This document shows, piece by piece, positions 41,695-50,438 of a stretch of DNA of 64,000 nt; positions within the stretch are counted from its first letter, which is position 1, and each line of letters starts with the position of its first letter. Origin of the DNA: Mucilaginibacter conchicola (lineage in GTDB: Bacteria > Bacteroidota > Bacteroidia > Sphingobacteriales > Sphingobacteriaceae); assembly GCF_003432115.1 (NCBI RefSeq), contig NZ_QWDC01000001.1, positions 1,240,001-1,304,000 on the forward strand, written 5' to 3'. A program made the translations under genes and the position numbers. The notes below the pieces were generated by a model that saw nothing but the letters and a program-made list of their open reading frames with translations, did not search any database and was not told where the DNA came from.

Positions 41695-42123
41695 ATGATG
41701 AAGCTGCTATTTCTGTTAGGCTGTTTATTTTTTTGCTTCAACGTATCAGGCAAAGCCATGGTTGATACAACGGACTATTGGCATGTAAAAATAAAAGGGT
41801 TTCAGATAGCTGAATTTGACGAAAGGAGCCCCAAGCCTGCTATAACGTTAAACATAGATAAACTTTCACCGGCAGACATCATGACCGTAACCTACGGTAA
41901 TGATACTCCTTGCGGGGATTGTACTACAAACCTTTATGTACTGGATGATAAAAGCCAGCGTATCGTGTTAGCTGAGGCTAAAGGCACAAGCGCTGCTCTT
42001 AACGTTTCAGTGGAGAAACTGAAACAGACAGCAACAAAGCTAAAGAAGAGAGTGTTCCAGGTTTTCTATACCGATAAAGGCAAACGTAACCGCAGTATCT
42101 TCAGGTTAAACCTGGGTAAGTAA
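41695..42123 (+). CDS. Small secreted protein of unknown function
   Basis: 142 residues from the ATG at 41695, just after the chitinase stop. It has a Sec signal peptide (MMKLLFLLGCLFFCFNVSG). The mature part contains a CGDC motif (DTPCGDCTTNLYVLDD) that could form a disulfide or bind metal. No family is recognised. The tight spacing suggests translation coupled to the chitinase and secretion with it. Confidence 0.65.
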   Translation: MMKLLFLLGCLFFCFNVSGKAMVDTTDYWHVKIKGFQIAEFDERSPKPAITLNIDKLSPADIMTVTYGNDTPCGDCTTNLYVLDDKSQRIVLAEAKGTSAALNVSVEKLKQTATKLKKRVFQVFYTDKGKRNRSIFRLNLGK

Positions 42124-42129
42124 AAAAAT

Positions 42130-42585
42130 ATGACTTTGGTCGACGTAAACAATACGGCGAAAATTACAAACATTTTAGCCGATTTACAGCCAGGCGCTAC
42201 TCCCCTTTGGGGCAACATGAACGCGCAGCAAATGGTTGAACACCTAATAGATCAGGTACGCTATACCAACGGTGTAAAAACACCTGTTGATACGGGCCTG
42301 CCGCCAGATTTTGCTGAGCGCAAACAGCGGGGACTAAACCTGAGCTATGATTTTCCGCGCAATATCATTTTGGGCACTTTACCTGAGGATTACGAGTATG
42401 ACGATATTGAAACCGCGAAGCAGCAACTGGTAAAAGAAGTGGAAACCTTTCACCGGTACTTTGCCGCCAACCCGGGCCTTGAGGTATTGCACGGTGGTTT
42501 CGGGATAATGAATTATAATGAATGGGTAATATGGCATGGCAAGCATTTCACACATCATTTTAAGCAGTTCGGTATTATCCAATAG
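42130..42585 (+). CDS. DUF1569 (DinB-like) protein
   Basis: 151 residues. The segment PLWGNMNAQQMVEHLIDQVR carries the conserved His of the DUF1569/DinB-like four-helix family, with further His residues in ETFHRYF, EVLHGGFG and WHGKHFTHHFKQFG that could complete a metal site. The substrate is unknown. It starts 6 bp after the previous gene, so the run chitinase - small secreted protein - DUF1569 may be one transcript. Confidence 0.8.
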   Translation: MTLVDVNNTAKITNILADLQPGATPLWGNMNAQQMVEHLIDQVRYTNGVKTPVDTGLPPDFAERKQRGLNLSYDFPRNIILGTLPEDYEYDDIETAKQQLVKEVETFHRYFAANPGLEVLHGGFGIMNYNEWVIWHGKHFTHHFKQFGIIQ

Positions 42586-42633
42586 TTAAACATTGCGGTT
42601 GTAACAAACGCTAAGTTGTACTATCTTAGCTAA

Positions 42634-43260
42634 ATGAACTCCTTATCAGTTGATGCCACGGGCCTGCCCGATATTAGCAAACACCCTTACGAAACTACCT
42701 GCCAAAGGCTCAAAAACCGTTTCAGGATAGATATTCCGGGTGATATTGATTTTCAGTTGGAGCAGTTTGAAACGCTTAACCACCACCAGGCGGTTAACAT
42801 CCGTAACACTTTTGCTATTAAAAACAACTGCGGCGACAGCTATGTGCTGCTGCTGGATACTGATACCGAAAAAGGCATCAACCAGAAAAACAAACTCAGC
42901 CATAAAGACACTTTTCAGCCCTGGGCGCTGGCTTACCTGAAAAAAGATTTTGGCCGCGTGGTGATCCGCACGGAAACCATTATCGATAAGATCCGCGAGA
43001 TCGTTTTCCCTATCGAGCTTGATTTCCGTGAGGATAAACCCTTCAGCGACCGCTTCTACGTATTAACCGACGACCGACACAAAACCGAAGCTGCCATGAC
43101 ACAGGAGTTTCGCGATGCGGTAATGGCCATCAAAAAGTCGGACTTTGTGATCGAGATCCATGAGCATACGCTCATCATCGGTAACCACAAACCGGTTACT
43201 CCGGAGAACACCCTTTACCTTGCCGATTTTGTAGCCCGCCTGGCCGAACTAAAATGTTAA
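42634..43260 (+). CDS. Protein of unknown function (208 aa)
   Basis: 208 residues, soluble, no signal peptide or membrane segment. It is rich in charged residues, with predicted alpha/beta content; segments such as FAIKNNCGDSYVLLLDTDTE and DFVIEIHEHTLIIGNHKPVT suggest a compact fold. No family is recognised. It follows DUF1569 by 48 bp and converges with the serine hydrolase with almost no spacer. Confidence 0.65.
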   Translation: MNSLSVDATGLPDISKHPYETTCQRLKNRFRIDIPGDIDFQLEQFETLNHHQAVNIRNTFAIKNNCGDSYVLLLDTDTEKGINQKNKLSHKDTFQPWALAYLKKDFGRVVIRTETIIDKIREIVFPIELDFREDKPFSDRFYVLTDDRHKTEAAMTQEFRDAVMAIKKSDFVIEIHEHTLIIGNHKPVTPENTLYLADFVARLAELKC

Positions 43261-43262
43261 GC

Positions 43263-44909
43263 TTACTGCGTAACGGCCGGTAAAATATACTGCTGCATCA
43301 TTTTATCAACCTGCGGGTGGGCGTAGCCTTCGTTGTACGCGCTTGCTGTAACTACGATAACCAGGGACTGATCTTTAAACACAAATATCTTATTGCCGCC
43401 ATTGCCGGTGCAATACCAAACCTCGTAAGGTTTGCCATTAACCTCATAAGTTTTATTCCAGAACAGGTAACCATAATTGCCGGGGCCAACTACATCAGCC
43501 GGTAAAGCTATTTGTTTGGTGAATGATTTTTGAACCCATTCTTTCGGGATAATCTGTTTACCCTGCCACTGGCCATTGTTTTTATATAACTGACCAAATT
43601 TGGCAAAATCTAAAGCCCGCAGCCTTATGCCACCTGCAGTGTTTGCGACGTGTTGCGGCGTGTATTGCCATTTGTAATTGCGGATGCCGAGTGGTTTAAA
43701 CAGTTTATTATCTGCGTAGCGCTCCAGTCCGCCGGGCACCTTTTTATTAAGCACATCACCTAACACCACTATACCTGCAGTAAAGTAATTCCACTGGGCG
43801 TATGCTTTCTTGCTGCTATCCACTTTCAGATCAAGGGCAAACTTTACCCAGTTATCCAACGGGTACATATTATTCTCGTTGCCCGGCGAGTTATCATCGT
43901 TATCATTTGCATCAAAAATAGAGCTCATAGTAAGCATGCTTTTTATGGTGATGCTATCCTTACGCGGCGAATAATTTTGATAGGCTTTCAGGTCGTAAAA
44001 GTCTCCCAGTGTTTGCTGTTCTGATCTGATGAACCCTTCATTAATGGCAATGCCCATCATAGCTGATGCAAAGGTTTTCCCTACAGAACGCGGATCATGC
44101 AAAGTATCTCGGCCTTCGCCGTTAAAATACTCCTCAATCAGCAGTTTGCCGTTTTTGATCACCACAATACCGTTGATGTTCTTGAACTTGTTCTGCAGGA
44201 TCTTCTCATTCAGATCCATTATCAGCTGCTTGTTGTAGCCTTCGGCAGATATTGGCCAACCACTGTTGGATTGAATAGCCTGGATGGCCTTATTCTTTGC
44301 ATCTACAACCGGCACGATCAATTTTATTTCGCCTTGGGCTATCAGGTCGCCCACTTTAACATCCGGCGTAACAACATACGGGCGCAGTTCAATTTTGAGC
44401 GTATGGCTGCCTGTAGTAAGCGCATCCTCGCCCCCGCGCACCATAAACCGGGTAAACATATACCGCGACCACATATCCTCGTGCAGGGTACTTATCAATT
44501 TAATAGTGAGCGCCGTACGACCGTTCTTATTATAAGCATAGCCCGCGCCTTTGTGCAGATTTTCCTGATAGATCTGTTTACCGTCTACATAATAAGTAAA
44601 CTGGTAATTGCCCTGGTTCAATTGCTCAACTGTTTGCTGCAATGCCATTTTATGCTGCAGGTTGGTAAGCGAATTAGGCATAAAAGCACGCATGCTGAGG
44701 TTAGTATTCGGCGTAAGGGTAATCTCGCTCAGCAGATCAGCAGCAGTGGTTTTAGCCATGGGGATGGTATCTTTCATGAACACAATACGGCCCATGTTGG
44801 CTTTATGCAGCGGCGATTCTGTAACGTCGGCCTTTACAATATCCTGTGCATTGGCACTCTTGAAAGCAACGATAGAAACGAGTAAAAGCAGTGGTTTAAG
44901 TAGTTTCAT
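43263..44909 (-). CDS. Class C beta-lactamase-like serine hydrolase, secreted
   Basis: 548 residues with a signal peptide (MKLLKPLLLLVSIVAFKSAN). An N-terminal region of about 200 residues is not recognised. The serine hydrolase domain (about 230-548) carries SxxK in RSVGKTFASAMM and a CTGNGGNKIFV segment at the KTG position; the second motif region is YAQWNYFTAG. Relatives include esterases, D-aminopeptidases and nylon-oligomer hydrolases; true beta-lactamase activity is unlikely. The N-terminal extension is unusual and may bind a ligand. Confidence 0.85.
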   Translation of the reverse strand: MKLLKPLLLLVSIVAFKSANAQDIVKADVTESPLHKANMGRIVFMKDTIPMAKTTAADLLSEITLTPNTNLSMRAFMPNSLTNLQHKMALQQTVEQLNQGNYQFTYYVDGKQIYQENLHKGAGYAYNKNGRTALTIKLISTLHEDMWSRYMFTRFMVRGGEDALTTGSHTLKIELRPYVVTPDVKVGDLIAQGEIKLIVPVVDAKNKAIQAIQSNSGWPISAEGYNKQLIMDLNEKILQNKFKNINGIVVIKNGKLLIEEYFNGEGRDTLHDPRSVGKTFASAMMGIAINEGFIRSEQQTLGDFYDLKAYQNYSPRKDSITIKSMLTMSSIFDANDNDDNSPGNENNMYPLDNWVKFALDLKVDSSKKAYAQWNYFTAGIVVLGDVLNKKVPGGLERYADNKLFKPLGIRNYKWQYTPQHVANTAGGIRLRALDFAKFGQLYKNNGQWQGKQIIPKEWVQKSFTKQIALPADVVGPGNYGYLFWNKTYEVNGKPYEVWYCTGNGGNKIFVFKDQSLVIVVTASAYNEGYAHPQVDKMMQQYILPAVTQ

Positions 44910-45033
44910 GTATCAATTTTATTTCCCCAAAGATGGCCGGAAAGCATTTGCTAAAATAGAACACAATTAACGTTTTGTATTTTATTAAATGACACACCCA
45001 GTGAATGTTTCTGCTTTTTGTCAATCCCGGTCG

Positions 45034-45095
45034 CCCCTCTCAAGAGGGGAATAAGAGCATCTATTCCACCATCATACTTCCCTTCTTGAGAGGGG
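45034..45095. repeat. Intergenic inverted repeat (family E)
   Basis: CCCCTCTCAAGA (45034-45045) and TCTTGAGAGGGG (45084-45095), perfect 12-bp arms about 38 bp apart, just after the end of the AraC gene. Confidence 0.75.
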
Positions 45096-45926
45096 TCAGG
45101 GGTGTGTTATTGTTGAACCACCCGCCAACACCGCCCTGTAAGCCGATGGCTTATCCGCGTTAAACGTTTTAAAGCAACGCAAAAAATGGCTTTGATCGGC
45201 GAAGCCGCATTGCATGGCAATTTCGGTTAAGCTGAGTTTGCCGCTGTGCATCAGCGACAGGGCTTTTTCTACGCGCATGGCGCGGATATATTCGCCCAGG
45301 TTAGTGTTAAAATACTTTGAAAAATCGCGCGAAAGGTGTGCGGGATGTACATTGGCCGTAGTTGCCAGTTCTTTTAAGGTAAACTTATGCGAGAGGTCAT
45401 CTGCAATAGCTTCTTTTACCTGTTTTACCCAATCTGGTCTGTTCCGGCTTCCGGTTACGGCGCTACTATCCATGCCGGCTAAAACCTGCAGCAGCAATGC
45501 CTCTGTTGCGGGTATAGATGCGTCATCATTAGCCTTAGATTCTTTAAATAACCGGTAAAAAAGCAATTTCACCTGTGGATTATCAATGGAAAAACTGCCC
45601 TGCAGGTTTTGGATATCGATATCTGCTTGAGCTAACCAATTGTTATTGATCTCTATCTGGAAGCCGCGGGTGTATCCTTTGGGCTTGATGTTGTAATGCG
45701 GATCCTGCCAGTTATGGAAAAGCAGGCTGCCGGGCGTACAGGTATAAACTTCCTTTTTATTACCCTCTATTACGTTGCCTTGCAGTATAAAGGTGAAATA
45801 AGCATTCTCGTGGTAATGCCAGCCTACCCTATCGTGGGTATATTCGGTATCGGTGATGGTAGCAAAATCAAGGTGCAGGGTTTGGTTGGTTTGCCCGTAA
45901 AATTCACCTGTTTTTAGCGTTTTCAC
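45096..45926 (-). CDS. AraC-family transcriptional regulator
   Basis: 276 residues starting at a GTG (45926). The N-terminal cupin-like domain holds GWHYHENAYFTFILQGNVIE and a HNWQDPHYNIKPKG segment, suggesting a small-molecule or metal sensor. The C-terminal AraC DNA-binding domain (about 175-265) has two helix-turn-helix units: TLKELATTANVHPAHLSRDF and LTEIAMQCGFADQSHFLRCF. It lies 2 bp after an unknown gene and downstream of a MacB-type ATPase, forming a likely three-gene unit. The ligand and targets are unknown. Confidence 0.9.
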   Translation of the reverse strand: MKTLKTGEFYGQTNQTLHLDFATITDTEYTHDRVGWHYHENAYFTFILQGNVIEGNKKEVYTCTPGSLLFHNWQDPHYNIKPKGYTRGFQIEINNNWLAQADIDIQNLQGSFSIDNPQVKLLFYRLFKESKANDDASIPATEALLLQVLAGMDSSAVTGSRNRPDWVKQVKEAIADDLSHKFTLKELATTANVHPAHLSRDFSKYFNTNLGEYIRAMRVEKALSLMHSGKLSLTEIAMQCGFADQSHFLRCFKTFNADKPSAYRAVLAGGSTITHP

Positions 45927-45928
45927 AG

Positions 45929-46423
45929 TTAAAGATTATTAGCAGAGGTCTGTTTTAATTCAAAGTCGGTTACAGCTTTATTAAAAATGAAGCGTTCTTC
46001 AGTTTTCAGGCTCGCTGTGGTATCAGAAAGTAATTCGGCTATGATGTAATATTCGCTTTCTGTTTTAATTCTACCTCTTTTCAAAACCTGTTTAACACTA
46101 TCTTTTAATTCAGCGGATATATCAAAGAAACCCGGAAGATTTTTGCCTTTTAGTATAACATCTATTGTCTTAAGATTTTCGGTATTAAGGTTCAATTGCA
46201 TTTCGGTAAGTGTATCTACCAAGCCAGCTTTTAACCCTTTCAATGCGATAGATCTACTTTCTTTTTCCCATCTGTTTATTACTTCTATCGGAGATTCTAA
46301 TTGGCTAATGTCCAATCCCAGTGTATTTGCCTGGGCCTTAGATAGTTCAAATTTAAATTGCCAAAGAGCCTCAAAAACTTTTTTGTACAGTTCGTAAGAG
46401 TCTTTATTAATTTTCAAGGCCAT
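45929..46423 (-). CDS. Protein of unknown function (164 aa)
   Basis: 164 residues, mostly helical and charged, no signal peptide or membrane segment. It contains long amphipathic stretches (SYELYKKVFEALWQFKFELS; AELKDSVKQVLKRGRIKTES). No family is recognised. It sits between the ABC ATPase (6 bp) and the AraC regulator (2 bp) on the same strand, so it is likely cotranscribed with both. Confidence 0.65.
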   Translation of the reverse strand: MALKINKDSYELYKKVFEALWQFKFELSKAQANTLGLDISQLESPIEVINRWEKESRSIALKGLKAGLVDTLTEMQLNLNTENLKTIDVILKGKNLPGFFDISAELKDSVKQVLKRGRIKTESEYYIIAELLSDTTASLKTEERFIFNKAVTDFELKQTSANNL

Positions 46424-46429
46424 TGATTA

Positions 46430-47197
46430 CTATTTGGTCAAATTGATGCCGCTTTCAGCTTCCGGCTCGCGTTTGCTAACGGTTTGGATGTTCTCGTTAA
46501 GATAATCGTTCTCTACCAGGCCATCGCGCATGCGCACAATGCGGTGGGCGTGCAGGGCAATGTCCTCTTCGTGGGTTACCAGGATAATGGTATTTCCTTT
46601 TGAGTGGATATCTTCCAGCAGGCCCATTATCTCGATAGATGTTTTGGTATCAAGGTTACCGGTAGGCTCATCCGCAAGAATAATAGATGGATTATTGATC
46701 AGGGCACGCGCCACAGCCACACGCTGGCGCTGCCCGCCCGATAGTTCGTTAGGGCGGTGATCTACCCTATGGCCAAGGCCTACGTTCTCTAAAGCTTGTT
46801 TAGCGCGCTCGTTACGTTTCTCTTTGCTGATACCGGCATAAACCAATGGCAGGGCAACATTATCTAACGCGCTGTTACGCGGCAATAAGTTAAATGTCTG
46901 GAACACGAAGCCTATCTCGGAGTTACGCACCTCGGCAAGGTCGTTATCGGTCATGTGGCTTACGTCGATACCGTTGAGTACATATTGGCCTTTTGTGGGT
47001 GTATCTAAACAACCCAGAATATTCATCAGCGTTGATTTACCCGACCCGGATGGCCCCATCAACGCAACAAACTCGCCTTTTTTTATGGTAAGTGTTACGG
47101 ATTTTATAGCATGAATAACCTCAGACCCGATCACGTATTTTCGACCGATATCGTTAATGGTAATAAGCGGTTCGTCTTTGGTAAGTGTCTGCTTCAT
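46430..47197 (-). CDS. MacB/LolD-type ABC transporter ATPase
   Basis: 255 residues. Walker A is GPSGSGKST, the signature is [15 protein letters not shown], Walker B is [12 protein letters not shown] and the switch His is in LVTHEED. The [20 protein letters not shown] segment is typical of the MacB/LolD group. A C-terminal extension of about 25 residues is extra. No permease adjoins it; the MacB-type permease at 35733-36980 is a candidate partner. Confidence 0.92.
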   Translation of the reverse strand: MKQTLTKDEPLITINDIGRKYVIGSEVIHAIKSVTLTIKKGEFVALMGPSGSGKSTLMNILGCLDTPTKGQYVLNGIDVSHMTDNDLAEVRNSEIGFVFQTFNLLPRNSALDNVALPLVYAGISKEKRNERAKQALENVGLGHRVDHRPNELSGGQRQRVAVARALINNPSIILADEPTGNLDTKTSIEIMGLLEDIHSKGNTIILVTHEEDIALHAHRIVRMRDGLVENDYLNENIQTVSKREPEAESGINLTK

Positions 47198-47260
47198 CCG
47201 TTTTTTTTGCTGCTTTGACAGTGTGCAGGTATAAAATGTTACAGGTTTTTGAAAAGATTC

Positions 47261-47337
47261 AAGAGTTAAGAATCAGGAATCAAGAGAAACGCCTTAAAGT
47301 TCGGTCTTGACTCTTGTCTCTTGATTCCTGACTCTCC
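47261..47337. repeat. Degenerate word repeat between gatC and the ABC ATPase
   Basis: CAGGAATCAAGAGA (47274-47287) is perfectly inverted at 47317-47330. Flanking words AAGAGTTAAGAAT and GACTCTTG are similar. It ends 7 nt from the gatC stop codon. Same word as at 57098-57238. Confidence 0.75.
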
Positions 47338-47343
47338 AAAAAG

Positions 47344-47634
47344 CTACTTAGAAATCACCTTCGCTACTAAAAAGTGACTATCATCATGCGATGGGGCATT
47401 TTCAAGCGCTTCTTCGGTAGTGATATCCTGTTTTATGGCATCTTCGCGTAGGTTGTTTACCTCGGCGGTCATGTACACAAGGGGCTCAACGCCGGTGGTG
47501 TTCACCTCGTTCAGCTTGTCCATAAAGCCCAATATTTTGTTCATGTCCTTGATCATGGTCTGCTTTTCATCAGCAGCCAGCTCCAGACGCGCCAGGTGGG
47601 CTATTTTATCAACGGTTTGTTCGTCAATGTTCAT
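47344..47634 (-). CDS. gatC: Asp-tRNA(Asn)/Glu-tRNA(Gln) amidotransferase subunit C
   Basis: 96 residues, full length. Typical segments: VDKIAHLARLELAADEKQ, MNKILGFMDKLNEVNTTGVE and LREDAIKQD near the end. GatC stabilises the GatAB complex that amidates mischarged Glu-tRNA(Gln) or Asp-tRNA(Asn). gatA and gatB are not in the window. Its ATG overlaps the plsC stop by 4 bp, so the two are translated together. Confidence 0.92.
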   Translation of the reverse strand: MNIDEQTVDKIAHLARLELAADEKQTMIKDMNKILGFMDKLNEVNTTGVEPLVYMTAEVNNLREDAIKQDITTEEALENAPSHDDSHFLVAKVISK

Positions 47635-48362
47635 GCTTGGTTCAGTTTATTGCTCATGATGCTGAAAACCTGGTCGCGCAGGGCATCGGCATCATCAACA
47701 GTTAAATGGGCCGTTTCAATAGGCTCATGTACAAATATATCACATACACCCGGTTTACTGCCCAATTTCTTTCCATCATCCCACATTACTTTCCAGGTAT
47801 TTGCACAGGTTACGGGGATGATGGGCACTTTCAGCTCAATAGCCATCCTAAAAGGGCCGTTTTTAAACTGGTGCATCACCGGCGGATACTCATCGGGAAT
47901 TGTTCCCTCGGGGAATATAACGGCGGTCATACCCTTCTCTATCCGCTCCATTATCAGTTTAAAGGCTTTAAAGGATGCTATCTTGCTTTCGCGATTAACC
48001 GGGATATCCACCGTGCGGAAGAAAAGGCCGGTCACCAGGCCATCCACCAGCTCCTGCTTGCCCATAAAGCAATAATTACTTTTCACCAACAGGCTCATGG
48101 CCGTTATATCAAGATTTGAGGTATGGTTTGGGGTGATGATGTACGTGCGACTCCAGTCGATCGGTTTTTCGTAATGAAATTGGTAGCGTATGCCCACCGC
48201 GCCCGAGCTTAGCCAGCCCCACACGCGCCTGATGGCATTCATACTGCCGTAACGCTCGTATTTGCGCGAATTGTAGTACAAAAAAGGCCACAACACAAAG
48301 TAAAAAAGCGCTACGCTGCCCTGGTAAAGGTATAGGTGCACTTTCTTCAATATCATTTTCAT
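47631..48362 (-). CDS. plsC: 1-acyl-sn-glycerol-3-phosphate acyltransferase
   Basis: 243 residues from the ATG at 48362; a longer frame starts at a TTG (48371). An N-terminal hydrophobic helix (about 12-30) gives a membrane anchor. The acyltransferase motif NHTSNLD (HX4D) and the substrate motif FPEGTIPDE are present, plus VPIIPVT near the end. PlsC makes phosphatidic acid from lysophosphatidate. Its stop overlaps the gatC start by 4 bp. Confidence 0.92.
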   Translation of the reverse strand: MKMILKKVHLYLYQGSVALFYFVLWPFLYYNSRKYERYGSMNAIRRVWGWLSSGAVGIRYQFHYEKPIDWSRTYIITPNHTSNLDITAMSLLVKSNYCFMGKQELVDGLVTGLFFRTVDIPVNRESKIASFKAFKLIMERIEKGMTAVIFPEGTIPDEYPPVMHQFKNGPFRMAIELKVPIIPVTCANTWKVMWDDGKKLGSKPGVCDIFVHEPIETAHLTVDDADALRDQVFSIMSNKLNQA

Positions 48363-48427
48363 CCGCTCCAAAAATATAAAAAATAGCCACTTATAATAGA
48401 ACTATACTATTTCATGCTTCACAGTTG

Positions 48428-48559
48428 ACTCACCCCGACGTTGCTACGCTCGTCGCCCCTCTCTTCGCTACGCGAAAAGAGGGGATTAATTTTCTTGCGT
48501 TACCCTCTTTGCTGCTTGCAGCAGAGAGGGTGGTCCAGCGTAGCGTAGACCGGGTGAGT
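48428..48559. repeat. Intergenic palindrome, family D copy 2
   Basis: Ends ACTCACCCCG and CGGGTGAGT, with internal CCCCTCTCTTCG/CGAAAAGAGGGG and ACCCTCTTTGCTGC/GCAGCAGAGAGGGT hairpins. Same plan as 30859-30987. With the hairpin at 48616-48646 it explains most of the 48363-48678 gap. Confidence 0.8.
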
Positions 48560-48615
48560 TACTTTACGAGCGGTTCAATACTTAGCTTGTCACCCGCTTA
48601 TACTTTTTTCTTAAA

Positions 48616-48646
48616 AGCCCCTTCCCCTTGGAGAGGGGTTTGGGCT
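48616..48646. repeat. Small nested hairpin upstream of trpS
   Basis: AGCCC...GGGCT outer arms and CCCC...GGGG inner arms around TTGGAGA. A TACTTTCG sequence resembling a -7 box follows at 48662, 10 bp before the trpS start. Confidence 0.55.
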
Positions 48647-48678
48647 GAGGCCAAAAAATCCTTACTTTCGCTCCCTAT

Positions 48679-49674
48679 ATGGAAACTGTTGTTAGTGGCA
48701 TAAGATCTACCGGAAACCTGCATTTAGGAAACTATTACGGAGCTATCCAAAACTTCGTGAAAATGCAGAACGAATATAATTGCTATTTTTTTATAGCCGA
48801 CCTGCACTCGTTAACTACCCACCCTACGCCGGCTAATTTACACGCCAACGTAAAACAGGTTTTGGTGGAATATCTTGCTGCGGGTATAGATCCTGAAAAA
48901 GCTACCATATACGTACAAAGCGACGTGCCCGAGGTTACCGAGCTTTACCTCTATTTAAACATGAACGCCTACATGGGTGAGCTGGAACGTGCTACGTCTT
49001 TTAAAGATAAAGTGCGCGCTAACCCTGATAACGTTAACGCAGGCTTATTAACGTATCCTGTTTTGATGGCGGCAGATATCATTATCCATAAAGCTACCAA
49101 AGTACCTGTAGGTAAAGATCAGGAACAGCATCTGGAGATGGCCCGTACCTTCGGTAACCGCTTTAACCGTTTATATAACAACGAGTATTTCCCAGAGCCG
49201 TATGCGTTCTCTTATGGCACTAACCTGGTAAAAATACCGGGGCTTGATGGTGCAGGCAAAATGGGTAAAAGCGAAGGCGAAGGTAATGCCATATTTTTGG
49301 GCGATACGCCTGAGGCTATTCGCAAAAAGGTAATGCGCGCCAAAACCGATAGCGGCCCTACTGAAGAAAACCAAACCAAACCACAGGAGATCCAAAACCT
49401 GTTCGACCTGATGAAGGTAGTTTCTTCGCCTGATGCTATTGAACACTTTGATAACCTGTACAATACCATGGCTATCCGTTACGGCGACCTGAAAAAGCAA
49501 CTGGCCGAAGATATGATCATTGCCACCGCCCCAATCCGCGACCGTATCAACGATATTGCCGGCGATGCTGATTACCTGCGTAAAGTAGCCAACCTGGGTG
49601 CCGATAAAGCCCGCGAAAGCGCATCAAAAACCATAAGGGAAGTAAGAGAGATCATCGGGTTCAGGAAGTTTTAA
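48679..49674 (+). CDS. trpS: Tryptophanyl-tRNA synthetase
   Basis: 331 residues, the normal bacterial size. The class I HIGH-like motif is GNLHLGNYYGAI near the N-terminus and the KMSKS-like motif is KMGKSEGEG (about 194-202). The segments CYFFIADLHSLTT, VGKDQEQHLEMART and TYPVLMAADII are also typical. It charges tRNA(Trp). It diverges from plsC-gatC across two palindrome repeats. Confidence 0.95.
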   Translation: METVVSGIRSTGNLHLGNYYGAIQNFVKMQNEYNCYFFIADLHSLTTHPTPANLHANVKQVLVEYLAAGIDPEKATIYVQSDVPEVTELYLYLNMNAYMGELERATSFKDKVRANPDNVNAGLLTYPVLMAADIIIHKATKVPVGKDQEQHLEMARTFGNRFNRLYNNEYFPEPYAFSYGTNLVKIPGLDGAGKMGKSEGEGNAIFLGDTPEAIRKKVMRAKTDSGPTEENQTKPQEIQNLFDLMKVVSSPDAIEHFDNLYNTMAIRYGDLKKQLAEDMIIATAPIRDRINDIAGDADYLRKVANLGADKARESASKTIREVREIIGFRKF

Positions 49675-49690
49675 GAAGTATTAGCTTATA

Positions 49691-49785
49691 GTTGATGGTT
49701 CATAGTGTATATTAGCAGCAGTGACTGTTTAATAGCGCGGATTATTACCATGAACTATTAACCATGAACCATCATCAACATATAT
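49691..49785. repeat. Degenerate word repeat between trpS and the deoxynucleoside kinase
   Basis: GTTGATGGTTCATAG near the trpS stop is mirrored by ATGAACCATCATCAAC just before the kinase start (one 3-nt indel), with ACCATGAACTATTAACC between. It ends 4 nt before the ATG. Same word as at 5635-5728. Confidence 0.7.
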
Positions 49786-49788
49786 CAC

Positions 49789-50403
49789 ATGCACATAGCT
49801 ATCGTAGGAAATATAGGCGCCGGTAAAACCACACTTACAGAATTGCTTGCCAAAAATTATGGCTGGGACCCTCTTTTTGAGGCGGTTGATAATAACCCTT
49901 ATCTGGAAGATTTCTACAGCGATATGAAACGCTGGAGCTTTAACCTGCAGATCTATTTCCTGAATAGCCGTTACCGCCAAATCATCGATATCCAGAAAAG
50001 TGGCCGTAATATTATACAGGACCGCACCATTTATGAGGATGCACACATTTTTGCAGAGAACCTGCACGATATGGGCCTGATGACCACGCGCGACTACGAA
50101 AACTATCAAAGCATATTTGATAACATAACCGAATTTATTAAACCACCAGATTTGCTGGTTTACCTTAAAGCATCGGTGCCTACCCTGGTAAATAACATCC
50201 AACGCCGTGGCCGCGAGTACGAGATAGGTATCCGTATCGATTATCTGTCAAAGCTAAACGAGAAATACGATAAGTGGATAAAAAACTACAAGCTGGGCAA
50301 GCTGCTTGTGCTGGATAAAGACACTCTTGATTTCGCAAACAATCCCGAAGATATGGGTACTATTATTAACCAGATAGAGCGCGAAATAAACGGGTTGTTT
50401 TAA
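49789..50403 (+). CDS. Deoxynucleoside kinase (dAK/dGK type)
   Basis: 204 residues of the dNK family. The P-loop is GNIGAGKTT (about residues 6-14); DRTIYEDAHIFAENLH is the ERS-like catalytic segment (DRT), and the LID arginines are in RRGREYE. It phosphorylates purine or pyrimidine deoxynucleosides for salvage; specificity cannot be given. The start lies 4 nt after a word repeat. Confidence 0.9.
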   Translation: MHIAIVGNIGAGKTTLTELLAKNYGWDPLFEAVDNNPYLEDFYSDMKRWSFNLQIYFLNSRYRQIIDIQKSGRNIIQDRTIYEDAHIFAENLHDMGLMTTRDYENYQSIFDNITEFIKPPDLLVYLKASVPTLVNNIQRRGREYEIGIRIDYLSKLNEKYDKWIKNYKLGKLLVLDKDTLDFANNPEDMGTIINQIEREINGLF

Positions 50404-50438
50404 GACCCACCCAAAACCTAACCTTATTAAACTATTAT

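Noticed and set aside
44097..44885. 262-codon frame antisense to the serine hydrolase
   Set aside because: Shadow of a real gene; no domain or signal and no promoter-like sequence.
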